Shown here: in pieces, positions 1 through 8,898 of the stretch
Layout: every line of letters starts with the position of its first letter
Numbering within the stretch: the first letter of the stretch is position 1
NCBI RefSeq assembly: GCF_030317205.1
Contig: NZ_JASZYB010000001.1
Coordinates: 1,736,001-1,800,000 of the forward strand
Source of the DNA: Variovorax sp. J2L1-78
Lineage (GTDB): Bacteria > Pseudomonadota > Gammaproteobacteria > Burkholderiales > Burkholderiaceae_C
DNA: 64,000 nt
Direction of reading: 5' to 3'
Translations under genes and position numbers: made by a program
Notes under the pieces: generated by a model
The model's input: only the letters and a program-made list of their open reading frames with translations
What the model was told of the DNA's origin: nothing
Databases searched by the model: none

Positions 1-1006
1 CTCGTTGATGCAGCTCGCGGGCGTGCGCAACAACGTCTTCGACCCGGAATCGACCATCGCCGAACCCACGGATGCCACCTTCGTGGCCAACCGCTACCGC
101 GGCGGCGACACCGAAACGCGCATGACGCAATCGGGGGCCTACGGCGTCGCGCGACTGAGCCTGAGCGACCCGTTGACCCTGGTCGTCGGCGCCCGTATCA
201 CACGCTACCAGAGCAGCGACCGCGACCGTGTCAGCGGTGCCGCAGCGAGCGATCCGTATCGTGAAAGCGGCGTTCTGACGCCCTACGGCGGTCTGGTCTA
301 TGCACTGAACTCGCAATGGTCCGCCTACGTGAGCTATGCCGACATCTTCCAGCCGCAAAACGCGATGACGGCCGCCGGCGACGTGCTGCCACCGATCAAG
401 GGCCGCAACTACGAAGCAGGCGTGAAGGGCGAGTTGTTCGACGGCAAGGTCAACACCTCGCTGGCGCTGTTCCGCGTCGACCAGAACAACCGGGCACAGG
501 ACGATCTGGTCAACGTCTGCACGATGAGCACCTACTGCGCCGTGTCCACCGGCAAGGTGCGCAGCCAGGGGCTCGATGCGGAGATCAGTGGCGAGGTGGC
601 GCGCGGCTGGCAGGTGTTCGCGGGCTACACGCTCAACCACTTCAAGTACTTGAACGATACCGCCAATGCCGGCATCGATTTCGCCAGCACCTATTCACCC
701 AAGCACATGCTGCGCGTATGGACCGACTACCGCCTGCCGGGGGCGCTGAACGCATGGACCTTGGGCGGCGGCGTGAACTTCCAGACCGCAAGCTCACGCA
801 CCACCGGCTCGATCAAGCTGGAACAGGCCTCGTACGCGGTATGGGGCGCGCGCATCGGCTACCAGATCAACCGCAACTGGTCGGCTGCGCTGAACGTGGC
901 CAACCTGTTCGACAAAACCTACTACCAGACCATCGGCGCACCGGCCTGGGGCAACGTGTACGGCGAGCCACGCAGCGCCGTGGTGACCCTGCGCGGCAAG
1001 TTCTAG
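1..1006 (+). CDS. TonB-dependent siderophore receptor, C-terminal part (5' end outside window)
   Basis: This is the C-terminal half of an outer-membrane beta-barrel receptor that takes up ferric siderophores using TonB energy. The reading frame is open to the window edge, so the start, signal peptide and plug domain lie upstream. About 335 residues are visible. They have the alternating barrel-strand pattern, the stretch NYEAGVKGELFDGKVNTSLA typical of FpvA/FhuE-type receptors, and the closing AALNVANLFDKTYYQ region. The protein ends in an aromatic residue (LRGKF), as expected for barrel insertion by the Bam complex. It converges on the next receptor gene, whose corresponding segments look similar, so the two may be paralogues. 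The family is certain; the substrate is unknown. Confidence 0.9.
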   Translation, partial: SLMQLAGVRNNVFDPESTIAEPTDATFVANRYRGGDTETRMTQSGAYGVARLSLSDPLTLVVGARITRYQSSDRDRVSGAAASDPYRESGVLTPYGGLVYALNSQWSAYVSYADIFQPQNAMTAAGDVLPPIKGRNYEAGVKGELFDGKVNTSLALFRVDQNNRAQDDLVNVCTMSTYCAVSTGKVRSQGLDAEISGEVARGWQVFAGYTLNHFKYLNDTANAGIDFASTYSPKHMLRVWTDYRLPGALNAWTLGGGVNFQTASSRTTGSIKLEQASYAVWGARIGYQINRNWSAALNVANLFDKTYYQTIGAPAWGNVYGEPRSAVVTLRGKF

Positions 1007-1015
1007 GGACCGAAT

Positions 1016-1037
1016 CGACGCCCGGTGACGGGCGTCG
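1016..1037. terminator. Stem-loop between two convergent receptor genes
   Basis: A perfect 8-bp inverted repeat (CGACGCCC, 6-base loop, GGGCGTCG) lies in the 39-base gap between two convergent genes. There is no T-run on either side. It could act as a bidirectional transcription end or RNA-stabilising stem, but it is not a classical intrinsic terminator. Confidence 0.45.
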
Positions 1038-1045
1038 ACGGCCCC

Positions 1046-3538
1046 TCACAGCTTCGGCGTGTACTTCACCGTGAACATCACGTTGCGCGGGTCGCCATAC
1101 TCGTTGGCGCCGTTCTTCTCGGCATAGCCGGGGATCCAGTAGCGCTTGTCGAACACGTTGTTGAAGTTGACCGCCAAGCTGATCTCCGGCGTGGCCTGAT
1201 AGGCCAGGCGCATGCCCCACACGCTGAAGCCCGGCACGGTGAACGTGCGGTCGTAGCCGAGCGTGTGGCTCTGCATCGTGACGCCGCCGCCGACACTGAG
1301 GCGGTGCCAGTCGCCTGGCAGACGGTAGTCGGTCCATACGCGCAGCATGTGCTTGGGCGTCCATTGGCTGAAGACCTGGCCCTGGTTCGTCGGGTCGCGC
1401 AGGAACTCGGTCGTGTTGTAGGTGTAGCCAAGCATCGCCTGCAGGCCCGGCAGCACCTCGCCAGTCACCTCGGCCTCGACGCCCTGGCTGCGCACCTTGC
1501 CCGACGGCGTGGAACAGTACCAGCCATCGCAGGCGTAGCCCGATGCGATGTCGTTCACGGCGCGGTTCTTGTGGTCGTAGCGGAAGACCGCGAGCGAGGT
1601 GTTCACGCGCCCGTCCGCCAGCTCGCCCTTGATGCCGAGTTCGTAGTTGGTGCCCGTGATCGGGTCCAGCACCTGGCCGGCGACGGTGCGCTCCGACTGC
1701 GGCACGAACACGCTCGTCACGCTGCCATAGGCCGACCACCGGTGGTTCAGCGCATAGACCAGGCCGAAATACGGCGTGACTTCGCCATGCGCCGAGTTGC
1801 GCGAGGCCTCGGTGGTGGTGTAGCGGTAGTCGTACCAGCTCACGCGGGCGCCGACGATGGCGGTCAACGGATCGGCCAGCTTCATGCGCCATGTGCCGTA
1901 GACGCCCTTCTGCTCCACGTCGTAGGTGGAGTCGCTGCGCAAGCCGCCCTGCGCCATGATCAGCGCCAGGCTCTGCCGCGGCCGGTTGTTGTCGATCGCG
2001 AAGATGTTGCCGCCGGACTGGAAGGTGCGCGCCGTCAGGTCGTCGGAGGTGTACTTCGAGACGTTGGCGCCGAAGGTGATGTCGTTCTCCAGGCCCAGCG
2101 CACGGAAGCGCCCGTTGACGTGCGCATCGAGCCCCGTCTTGACGGAATCGAAGTCGGTCACCCAGTTGGCGTACGTCAGCCCGCTGCCGTCAGCCGCGAC
2201 GTTGCCGTGCATGCGCTGGTGCAGCGAGGTGTTCTTCTCGCTCATGCGCACGGCCGCGACCTTGAGCCTCCAATCCGGATTGAAGCGATGCGACACATCG
2301 GCGAAGAGCGTGGTCTGCTCGATCGCCATGCGGTTCCACCAGGCACCGACGTAGGTCGAGCGCGGCAGGCCGATGTCGCTGCCGTCGGGGTAGCGGGGCA
2401 AGCCCCGGATCATCGGACGCCCCTTGTTGTCCGAGCGGCCCATGCCCACGCCGACGGTGGTGTCGGGGCTGATGTCGTAGTCCAGCGCACCGTAGAGAGA
2501 ATGCGTTCGGCTGTTCACCTGGTCGATGAAGGAATGGCCGCGCGCCTCGTCCAGCACGACGCGCCCGCGCAGCGTGCCTTCGGCGTTGAGGGGGCCGCCG
2601 GCATCGAGCTGCACACCATAGCGGTCCCAGGAACCGGCCTTGGTCGTGAGCGTGAGCGTCTTCTCCGCCTGGCCCCGCTTGCGCACCAGGTTGACCGCGC
2701 CGCCGGGGCTGCCCGTGCCCTGCAGCAGGCCGGAAGCACCGCGCAGCACCTCCAGCCGATCGAAGAACACCATGCTTTCGGTGCCCCAGTTGCCCAGCGC
2801 GTAGGCGTTGCGCGGAATGGCCACGCCGTCGTACTGCCAGTCATCGATCTGGAAGCCGCGTGCCGAGAGCACCATGCCCGGCCCGATGCCCTTGACACCG
2901 ACCATGCCGGTCGCGATGTTGGCAGCGTCGCGCAGGTCGGTGATGCCCTGGTCGTCGAGCTGCTGGCGCGTCACCACGCTGACGGACTGCGGAATGTCCT
3001 TGAGCGCCTGTTCGCCCTTGCCGATGGTCGTGGCGCGCGCTGCATAGGAACGCGAGCCTTCGGTGGTCGCCGAGCGCTCGGCCTGCGCGGTGACCGTGAC
3101 CGATGCGAGCGTGGCGCCGGTCGCCTCGGTGTCGCCGCCCACGGCCCGGCGCAGCGCGAAGGCGCCACCCGCACCGCCCGTCACTTCGAGACCCGAGCCG
3201 GCCAGCAGCCGGGCGAAGCCCTCGCGCACGGTGTAGCCGCCTTCCAGGCCACGCGTGGTCTTGCCCTGCACCAGGGCCGGCGGCACGGTGATGCTCACGC
3301 CGGCTGCGGCCGCGAAGCCGCCCAGCGCCTCGTCCAGCGGGCCGGCTGCGATGCGGTAGGCCTTCTGCGCCTCGGGCGTGGACACCGCGGGGGTGGCGCT
3401 GGAGGCCGGCTGGGCCATCGCGCCGCTGGCGGCGAAACCCATGGCCAGCACGGCCGCGTGCACGGACAACGTGAGCACGCGATGCGACGGCAGGCGCGAA
3501 GGACTCGGGACGAAAGCGGAAGGTCGGCAGCGGGCCAT
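1046..3538 (-). CDS. TonB-dependent siderophore receptor with N-terminal signalling (STN) domain
   Basis: This is an 830-residue outer-membrane receptor of the FecA/FpvA transducer class. A signal peptide ends near residue 42 (SGAMAQ). It is followed by a secretin/TonB STN signalling domain at about 60-130 (YRIAAGPLDEALGGFAAAAG), a plug at about 165-300 (ALKDIPQSVSVVTRQQL) and the 22-strand barrel. The STN domain lets the loaded receptor signal to a FecR-type anti-sigma factor, and FecR and FecI homologues lie directly upstream. The ATG at 3538 is preceded by GGAGAGAG; earlier in-frame codons run into the upstream intergenic region and lack signal-peptide character. The last residue is Leu rather than the usual Phe. 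Iron and TonB dependence are well supported; the siderophore is not known. Confidence 0.93.
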   Translation of the reverse strand: MARCRPSAFVPSPSRLPSHRVLTLSVHAAVLAMGFAASGAMAQPASSATPAVSTPEAQKAYRIAAGPLDEALGGFAAAAGVSITVPPALVQGKTTRGLEGGYTVREGFARLLAGSGLEVTGGAGGAFALRRAVGGDTEATGATLASVTVTAQAERSATTEGSRSYAARATTIGKGEQALKDIPQSVSVVTRQQLDDQGITDLRDAANIATGMVGVKGIGPGMVLSARGFQIDDWQYDGVAIPRNAYALGNWGTESMVFFDRLEVLRGASGLLQGTGSPGGAVNLVRKRGQAEKTLTLTTKAGSWDRYGVQLDAGGPLNAEGTLRGRVVLDEARGHSFIDQVNSRTHSLYGALDYDISPDTTVGVGMGRSDNKGRPMIRGLPRYPDGSDIGLPRSTYVGAWWNRMAIEQTTLFADVSHRFNPDWRLKVAAVRMSEKNTSLHQRMHGNVAADGSGLTYANWVTDFDSVKTGLDAHVNGRFRALGLENDITFGANVSKYTSDDLTARTFQSGGNIFAIDNNRPRQSLALIMAQGGLRSDSTYDVEQKGVYGTWRMKLADPLTAIVGARVSWYDYRYTTTEASRNSAHGEVTPYFGLVYALNHRWSAYGSVTSVFVPQSERTVAGQVLDPITGTNYELGIKGELADGRVNTSLAVFRYDHKNRAVNDIASGYACDGWYCSTPSGKVRSQGVEAEVTGEVLPGLQAMLGYTYNTTEFLRDPTNQGQVFSQWTPKHMLRVWTDYRLPGDWHRLSVGGGVTMQSHTLGYDRTFTVPGFSVWGMRLAYQATPEISLAVNFNNVFDKRYWIPGYAEKNGANEYGDPRNVMFTVKYTPKL

Positions 3539-3666
3539 GAAGTTCTCTCTCCGGAAGATGGTGAAGTTGTTGTTCCTCAAGGCTTCACACACGAGAGACG
3601 AAAAAGGGACAGGCCCTGCAGCCGATTTTTCGGTGCGGTGTCTGCGCCCTGCGGACGCGCCGCCGT

Positions 3667-4656
3667 TCAGGCGCCCGGCGCGACGATGGTCACCCAGTAG
3701 CGCGTGCGGTAGAGCACGTCCACCGGCAGCGCCTGCGGCAGGCTGTCGAGCACCGGGCCGGTGTCTTTCAGCTGGAACACGCCGGAGACGCGCAGGTCCG
3801 CCACGGCGGGGTCGCAACGCAGCACGCCGGGCCGATAGCGCGCGAGTTCGGCCGCGAAGTCCTGCAGCCGCATGTTGCGCGCATGCAGGATGCCGCGCGC
3901 CCAATCGTCGGCATCGGCGCCCGCCGCCGCGACGTCGCCGACGCTGCGCGCATCGAACGACGCCTGCGTGCCGGCGTCGAGCACCACGGTGCGTGCCGCA
4001 GCATCGCGCGGCCGGATCTCCACCGCGCCATGCAGCACGGCGATGCGGCTGCGCTCGCCGTCGAGCTGCCGCACCACGAAACGGGTGCCAAGCGCGCGCA
4101 GGCGCCCGTGCGCGGTCTCGACCACGAAGGGCCGATAGCCGGGCGCGCCGGTCGCCACGGCATCCGGCGCCGTGTCGATGACGATCTCGCCGGCGCGCAA
4201 GCGCACCCCGCGTTGGTGCGCGTCGTAGGCGACATCGATGGCGGTCGCGGTGTTCAGCTGCAGCCGTGTGCCATCGGGCAGAGACAGGGCCAGCCGCTCG
4301 CCGGTGGCGGTGCGGTGGTCGGCCAGCCACTCGGCCGCGGGCGTCATGCGCCATGCCAGCCATCCGGCTGGCGCGGCGCCCAGGAGAACCGCCAGCGCCT
4401 TGAAGGCCGCCCGCCGGTCGGCGCGCAACGGACGACCGAGTGCCGTCAACGCCAGTTCGCGCGGCAACAGATCGAACTGGCTCGCCACGCGCTCCGCGCG
4501 CTGCCAGGCGACTTCGTGCATCGGATGCGCAGCGCGCCAGTGCGACCATCGCGCGCGCTCGGCCTCCGTCGCGTTGCCCGACTGCAGCAGCAGGAAACCC
4601 TGCGCCGCCTGCAGCGCCACAGGCGGGTCGAGGCCCTCGGACGGGGGCCGGGTCAT
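3667..4656 (-). CDS. FecR-family anti-sigma factor / sigma regulator
   Basis: This is a 329-residue inner-membrane regulator that relays receptor occupancy to the adjacent ECF sigma factor. The N-terminal cytoplasmic part (about 10-55, FLLLQSGNATEAERARWSHW) is the DUF4880 sigma-binding type. A single hydrophobic segment lies at about 83-103. The periplasmic FecR domain (about 113-210) contains LSLPDGTRLQLNTATAIDV and LGTRFVVRQL, and the C-terminal part resembles the STN-binding region. The start ATG overlaps the stop of the sigma gene by 4 bases (ATGA), so the pair is translationally coupled. The TonB receptor gene follows 128 bases downstream. Together they form a complete cell-surface signalling set. 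Confidence 0.92.
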   Translation of the reverse strand: MTRPPSEGLDPPVALQAAQGFLLLQSGNATEAERARWSHWRAAHPMHEVAWQRAERVASQFDLLPRELALTALGRPLRADRRAAFKALAVLLGAAPAGWLAWRMTPAAEWLADHRTATGERLALSLPDGTRLQLNTATAIDVAYDAHQRGVRLRAGEIVIDTAPDAVATGAPGYRPFVVETAHGRLRALGTRFVVRQLDGERSRIAVLHGAVEIRPRDAAARTVVLDAGTQASFDARSVGDVAAAGADADDWARGILHARNMRLQDFAAELARYRPGVLRCDPAVADLRVSGVFQLKDTGPVLDSLPQALPVDVLYRTRYWVTIVAPGA

Positions 4657-5180
4657 TCGGCCAGCAGGATGCATTGCGCCAGCGCCTGCACCATGTAGCG
4701 CTTGACGGTGCGCTCGCTGACGGCAAGCTTCGTCGCGATCTCGGCATAGCCCAGACCCTCGAGCTGCGCCATCAGGAAGGCGGTGCGCACCGGCGCCGGC
4801 AGGCCGTCGAGCATCGCGTCGATGCCCTGCAGCGTCTCCAGAATGATCGCCTGCTGCTCCGGCGACGGTGCAACCGGCTCGGGCATGGCGGCCAGTGCGT
4901 CGAGGTAGGCCTGCTCCAGCGAACGCCGCCGGTACAGGTTGGCCATCAGCCGCTTCGCGATGACGGTGAGGTAGGCGCGCGGCTCGCTCAGTTGCCAGTC
5001 GCCCTGCTTCTCGGGCGTGTGGTCCGGTGCGGCGAGGAGGCGCACAAAGGTGTCTTGCGCCAGGTCCGCGGCGTCGAAGGCATTGCCCAGTTTCCGGCGC
5101 AACCAGCTGTTCAGCCACCCATGGTGTTCGCTGTAGAGCGCGCCGATCTGGCGGTGCTGAAGGAATTCGGCGCTGGGCAT
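4653..5180 (-). CDS. FecI-like ECF RNA polymerase sigma factor
   Basis: This is a 175-residue extracytoplasmic-function sigma factor of the iron-starvation (FecI/PvdS) group. Region 2 lies at about 16-83 (LRRKLGNAFDAADLAQDTFV, EPRAYLTVIAKRL). The region 4 helix-turn-helix lies at about 115-170 (LEGLGYAEIATKLAVSERTV). The start is taken at MPSAEFLQHR. A longer in-frame version from about 5288 would add 36 arginine-rich residues encoded over the Fur-like site, so it is disfavoured. The sigma factor should direct transcription of the downstream receptor when its anti-sigma is relieved. A candidate Fur box lies about 70 bases upstream. Confidence 0.92.
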   Translation of the reverse strand: MPSAEFLQHRQIGALYSEHHGWLNSWLRRKLGNAFDAADLAQDTFVRLLAAPDHTPEKQGDWQLSEPRAYLTVIAKRLMANLYRRRSLEQAYLDALAAMPEPVAPSPEQQAIILETLQGIDAMLDGLPAPVRTAFLMAQLEGLGYAEIATKLAVSERTVKRYMVQALAQCILLAE

Positions 5181-5249
5181 GGGTCGCTGAAGGCGTGATG
5201 AGAATCGGCGGCCCAAACGGCGGCGCCTTGGAACGATGGCAGGGCCATT

Positions 5250-5274
5250 ATACGAATGCGATTCGTTCTCAATT
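5250..5274 (-). promoter_or_regulatory. Candidate Fur box upstream of the FecI-like gene
   Basis: On the minus strand this reads AATTGAGAACGAATCGCATT followed by CGTAT. It is AT-rich against a GC-rich background and resembles the GAGAATnATTCGCATT-like Fur boxes of betaproteobacteria, with mismatches. It lies 70-95 bases upstream of the sigma-factor start, where iron repression would be expected. It overlaps the last codons of the upstream patatin gene. The call rests on eye comparison only. Confidence 0.5.
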
Positions 5275-8200
5275 AATCGCCGCAGCAAGAGGTGCCGGCC
5301 GCGGCAGCCAGACCTCGACCGTGCCCGGCTGTGCCTTCAGTCGCGGCGGCAGCGGTGTCAGGCGCCAGGGTCCGGTCGGTGCCGCCGCCGTGGCAGCGAG
5401 CGCCTCGGCACAGGGGCGCATGGCCTCACCGTGGTAGATCAAGGTCGGCGTGGCGTGACCGGTCGGTGGCGAACGACCGGCCTTGCGCGAACTCGCCAGC
5501 ACATCCTCGACGGCCGGCACGTTGGCACCGAGCCCTTGCCAAGGGGCGCGAAAGCCGTTGGCCACATCCAGCGATTCGGGGCCGAAGACCTGGATGTAGA
5601 CCGTGGCGTTGGCGCAGGCGGTGCGGCTCGCGGCGGTCGGCCGCGCCGGTGCCGCGGCACCGCTGGTGGGTGGCGCAATCGACGATGCGCCCGGCGCAGC
5701 GCCGGTCATGGGCGGTGGCGGCACGGGCGCGTTGTAGGGCGGGGTCGGCGCCGGCGTCGATGCAGCGACCGCGGTGCCGGTGGCGGACGGCGACCCCATG
5801 CAGTTCTCCAGCGAGGGCACGGTGCCGGTGTAGTCGCGGGCCCAGTAGCGCGGCGTGCAGGCAGGGGCGCTGGCGGGCTGCAGGCATTCGATGCCGTTGT
5901 TGGCGTCGAGCAGTCGGGTGCACGCCGGGTTCGGGCTCAGGGCCGGGGCGTCACCGGTCGCGGGCGCCCTGGCCAGCGCCAGGCGGCAGGCGGCCTTGGC
6001 GTCGTCGACGATGCTCACCGACAGCTTGAAGTTGGCCATGAAGTTGTCGGCGCCCTGGCGGCACAGCAGCTCGCCTGTGCGCAGCAGTTCGGCCGCGAGC
6101 GAGGCCGGCGCCTCGCCGGGCGGTGCGTCGACGCGCAGCCGCGACCAGCGCTCGCTCAGGTCCTTGAAGGCCAGCCCTTCGGCGGCGCGCTTCTCCGCCG
6201 CCTGTGTGCGCCAGCTGTCGATGCCCTGCCAGGCCGCGACGCCGAACGTGACTGCGGTGCCGAGGCCGATGGACGCGGTGACGGCGCCCGCCTTCAGCAC
6301 TCGGGCCTGCAGGCGGCTCATGGTCACGGCGGCGCTGGCCGTGCCTGGAGCGGCCGGCGGCTGCATGGGCTGGCCGTCGTCGGCCTCGAACAGGCCCTGC
6401 GTGCCCTGCACGATGCGCGCGAGCAGACCGCCGTCGATGCGCTGGCCGATCTCGCTGCCCAGGCGGAAATAGCTTTCCCACTGCGCCTCGTCGAAGAACT
6501 GGTCGGTGGTCGGCTGCTGCGGGAACAGCGGGTTGGCCGCCTTGAAGTTGACCAGGTCGACCGGCAGGGTGGCCGAGACGTTCGGCTTGACCAGCACGAT
6601 GTGCCCGCGCAGCCCGCTCGCGTAGTCGACACGCGCCAGCGCCAGGCAGGCCTGGCTCGTCGGCGAGGCCAGGTCGTTGAGCGAACCGAAGAGCCCGCTG
6701 TAGGGCCAGTCGGCGTCGCAGCAGGGCTTGAGGAAGAGGATGTCGGCGTTGAGGTCGATGCGTGCGCGGCGGATCAATATCTCGAGATCGGTGAAGCGGT
6801 AGTCGGGGTCGGCGCCGCAGTCGGCCACCACGATCAGTTCCGCCTCCTGCCGCAGCAGCGCATAGGCGGCGGTGTTCTCGAAGTGGCCGCCGTCGCTCAG
6901 GTACCAGTTGGCCGAGCCGCTGCCGGGAAAGGCGCCGAAGCATTCGTAGAGCAGGAAGCGCGTCTTCATCAGCAGCTTGCTCACGCGCGCGGCCGCGCCC
7001 GGCTGCAGCAGGCCGGCGCGCTCGCTGTTCCACCAGTAGCCCAGGCGCAGACCGGCGAACACCGACAGCGCCGCGATGCCGCGCTTGGTGAGCCGCCCGA
7101 GGCCCGGCGCAAAGGCCGCGCCCGAGATGGCGGCCCACGCGCCGAGCGTGAGCGCGTCGTCGCCCTGGGCGCGCGTCCACGGCCCGCCCACGGCCTGCAT
7201 CCAGCCGCGCGGGCCGATGGTCAGCGGCAGGCTGCGGCGATCGCGGTTGAAGAGCTTCTGCTTGGGGTCGTGCGTCTGGTTGATGCACACGTTGATGAGG
7301 TGCACCGGCCCGCCCTGGTGGTGCGGCGCGTAGTCGCGCTGCGGCAGGTCGTCGCCGGCATCGACCTGGCCCACCGGCACCTCGGGCGGCGTCAAGCCCG
7401 ACACGTCGCCCAACGGGTCGCCACCCAGCCGATGCGCGTTGGCCGCGCCCAGGTAGCCGCGCACGATGCGCGCCTTGTAGAACATGTGCAGCGACGACAG
7501 GTTGAGGAAGGCGAAGTGCGGCCCGGTGACCAGCGCATAGGTGCCCACGATCACACCGATGGTGCCGAGCCACACCCAACCCCGCACGAAGTCCAGCCCG
7601 ACGTCGGGCCGGAACACCGGCAGCAGCACGCCGGCATAGAGCACGCCGATCCACCAGGCGGCCAGGCAGAAGGCGACGAGCAGGCCGAGCACGCTGGCCA
7701 GCGTCATGAGGAACTGCTTGCCGAGACCGGGCATCTCGCGCTTGCTGCCGAAGAAGGTGGGCAGCACGCCGCGCAACGCCGCGGCCGCCACGAGCAGCAC
7801 GGCGCCGTAGGACGCACGGTTCTCGCGCGTCTCGGCCGCCAGCCACCAGGCCAGGCGGTCGAGCGCGCCGAGCAGCGCGATCACCAGCACGGCGCGCAGC
7901 ATGCGGGCCAGCGCATCGGTGAGCTCGTTGCGCAGCGTGGCGGCATCGCGGTCGCGGCCGCGCCACATCACCCAGCCCAGGCCGACGACCCAGGCCGCGC
8001 AGAACGCGATGAAGGCCGGCGCCAGCCAGAGCGGGCCGCCGAAGCGGTCCTCGAAGACCGGCTGAAACCACCGTGCCGCCACGCCCAGCGCACACCACAT
8101 CGCCAGGTTGCCGAGCAGGTGGCGCCAGGCGCGCCGGTCGCGCACCGACCAGTAGGCGCAGGCCGCGACGATCGACAGCGCCCAGGGCACCAGCGCCAGC

Positions 8201-8769
8201 AGCCAGAGCGTCGGCAGGCCGGTGGCGATCTGCAGCGCACGCGGTGCCGCCTCTGCGTTGCCCAGGTCGACCCAGGCCACGGCCGCGCCCCACGCACCCA
8301 GGTTGACCGCAGCCAGCACCAGCCCGATCAGCGTGGCCGCGATGGCGATCTCGATGTGCGTGCCCAGCAGGTTGCGCAGGAACAGCGCGACCGCGAAGAA
8401 GGTGTCGCGCATCCCGCCGGGGATCAGGTAGCGGCCGTTGCCGCGCAGCCACCAGCCGAAGCGCACCTTGTCAACCTCGGCGAAGGCGCCCTCCACCGCG
8501 CGCACGTCGTCGGGCGTGGTCGCGCGGCTGCACAGCCGGCCCAGCGTCGAACCGATGTAGCCGCCGCCCGAGACGGTCGACAGCAGGTCGAAGGCCAGCA
8601 GTTGCCGGTGCTGCGCCAGCGACTTCAGCAGGCCCAGGCAGAAGGTCGCGCTGCGGATGCCACCGCCCGACAGGGCCAGGCCCCAGGGCCGCCGCCCGCT
8701 GTCCGCCGCATCCGCGCCATGGAGCGCGCGGCGCCGCTCGTTGACGAGTTCCTTGATGGTGTCGTCCAT
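5269..8769 (-). CDS. Large membrane patatin-like phospholipase
   Basis: This 1166-residue protein has a patatin/cPLA2-like catalytic core interrupted by membrane segments. The oxyanion motif SGGGIRS is at 34-40. The probable nucleophile is Ser67 in STVSGGGYIGS, and the probable catalytic Asp626 is in LSDGGHFENTAAYALLR, giving a Ser-Asp dyad. Between them, residues about 120-415 contain roughly eight hydrophobic segments. Another hydrophobic stretch lies near 830, followed by a Pro/Ala/Thr-rich tail. The ATG at 8769 follows a strong GAGGAG site. It is divergent from a NAPE-PLD-like lipoprotein gene, which suggests phospholipid or N-acyl-lipid turnover at the membrane. Lipase activity is inferred from motifs; the substrate is unknown. 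Confidence 0.85.
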   Translation of the reverse strand: MDDTIKELVNERRRALHGADAADSGRRPWGLALSGGGIRSATFCLGLLKSLAQHRQLLAFDLLSTVSGGGYIGSTLGRLCSRATTPDDVRAVEGAFAEVDKVRFGWWLRGNGRYLIPGGMRDTFFAVALFLRNLLGTHIEIAIAATLIGLVLAAVNLGAWGAAVAWVDLGNAEAAPRALQIATGLPTLWLLALVPWALSIVAACAYWSVRDRRAWRHLLGNLAMWCALGVAARWFQPVFEDRFGGPLWLAPAFIAFCAAWVVGLGWVMWRGRDRDAATLRNELTDALARMLRAVLVIALLGALDRLAWWLAAETRENRASYGAVLLVAAAALRGVLPTFFGSKREMPGLGKQFLMTLASVLGLLVAFCLAAWWIGVLYAGVLLPVFRPDVGLDFVRGWVWLGTIGVIVGTYALVTGPHFAFLNLSSLHMFYKARIVRGYLGAANAHRLGGDPLGDVSGLTPPEVPVGQVDAGDDLPQRDYAPHHQGGPVHLINVCINQTHDPKQKLFNRDRRSLPLTIGPRGWMQAVGGPWTRAQGDDALTLGAWAAISGAAFAPGLGRLTKRGIAALSVFAGLRLGYWWNSERAGLLQPGAAARVSKLLMKTRFLLYECFGAFPGSGSANWYLSDGGHFENTAAYALLRQEAELIVVADCGADPDYRFTDLEILIRRARIDLNADILFLKPCCDADWPYSGLFGSLNDLASPTSQACLALARVDYASGLRGHIVLVKPNVSATLPVDLVNFKAANPLFPQQPTTDQFFDEAQWESYFRLGSEIGQRIDGGLLARIVQGTQGLFEADDGQPMQPPAAPGTASAAVTMSRLQARVLKAGAVTASIGLGTAVTFGVAAWQGIDSWRTQAAEKRAAEGLAFKDLSERWSRLRVDAPPGEAPASLAAELLRTGELLCRQGADNFMANFKLSVSIVDDAKAACRLALARAPATGDAPALSPNPACTRLLDANNGIECLQPASAPACTPRYWARDYTGTVPSLENCMGSPSATGTAVAASTPAPTPPYNAPVPPPPMTGAAPGASSIAPPTSGAAAPARPTAASRTACANATVYIQVFGPESLDVANGFRAPWQGLGANVPAVEDVLASSRKAGRSPPTGHATPTLIYHGEAMRPCAEALAATAAAPTGPWRLTPLPPRLKAQPGTVEVWLPRPAPLAAAIN

Positions 8770-8898
8770 CCGGCTCCTCTCGGTGAAGGGCGCAATATTT
8801 CACGGGGGCCGACAGGGGGCAATGTGGCGAACGGGATAGGCCGGGCAGGCGGGCTCGCTAAGCTCGCGCGCACCTTCACACCATCGCGGACGTCCTTC

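Noticed and set aside
3539..3666. ECF-sigma promoter in front of the second TonB receptor
   Set aside because: A CGTCTC element exists, but no matching -35 motif at the right distance could be defined, so it was not listed.
1025..3700. Plus-strand open frame of 891 codons opposite the second TonB receptor
   Set aside because: No start context and no domain. The composition is typical of an antisense shadow, and the receptor on the other strand is certain.
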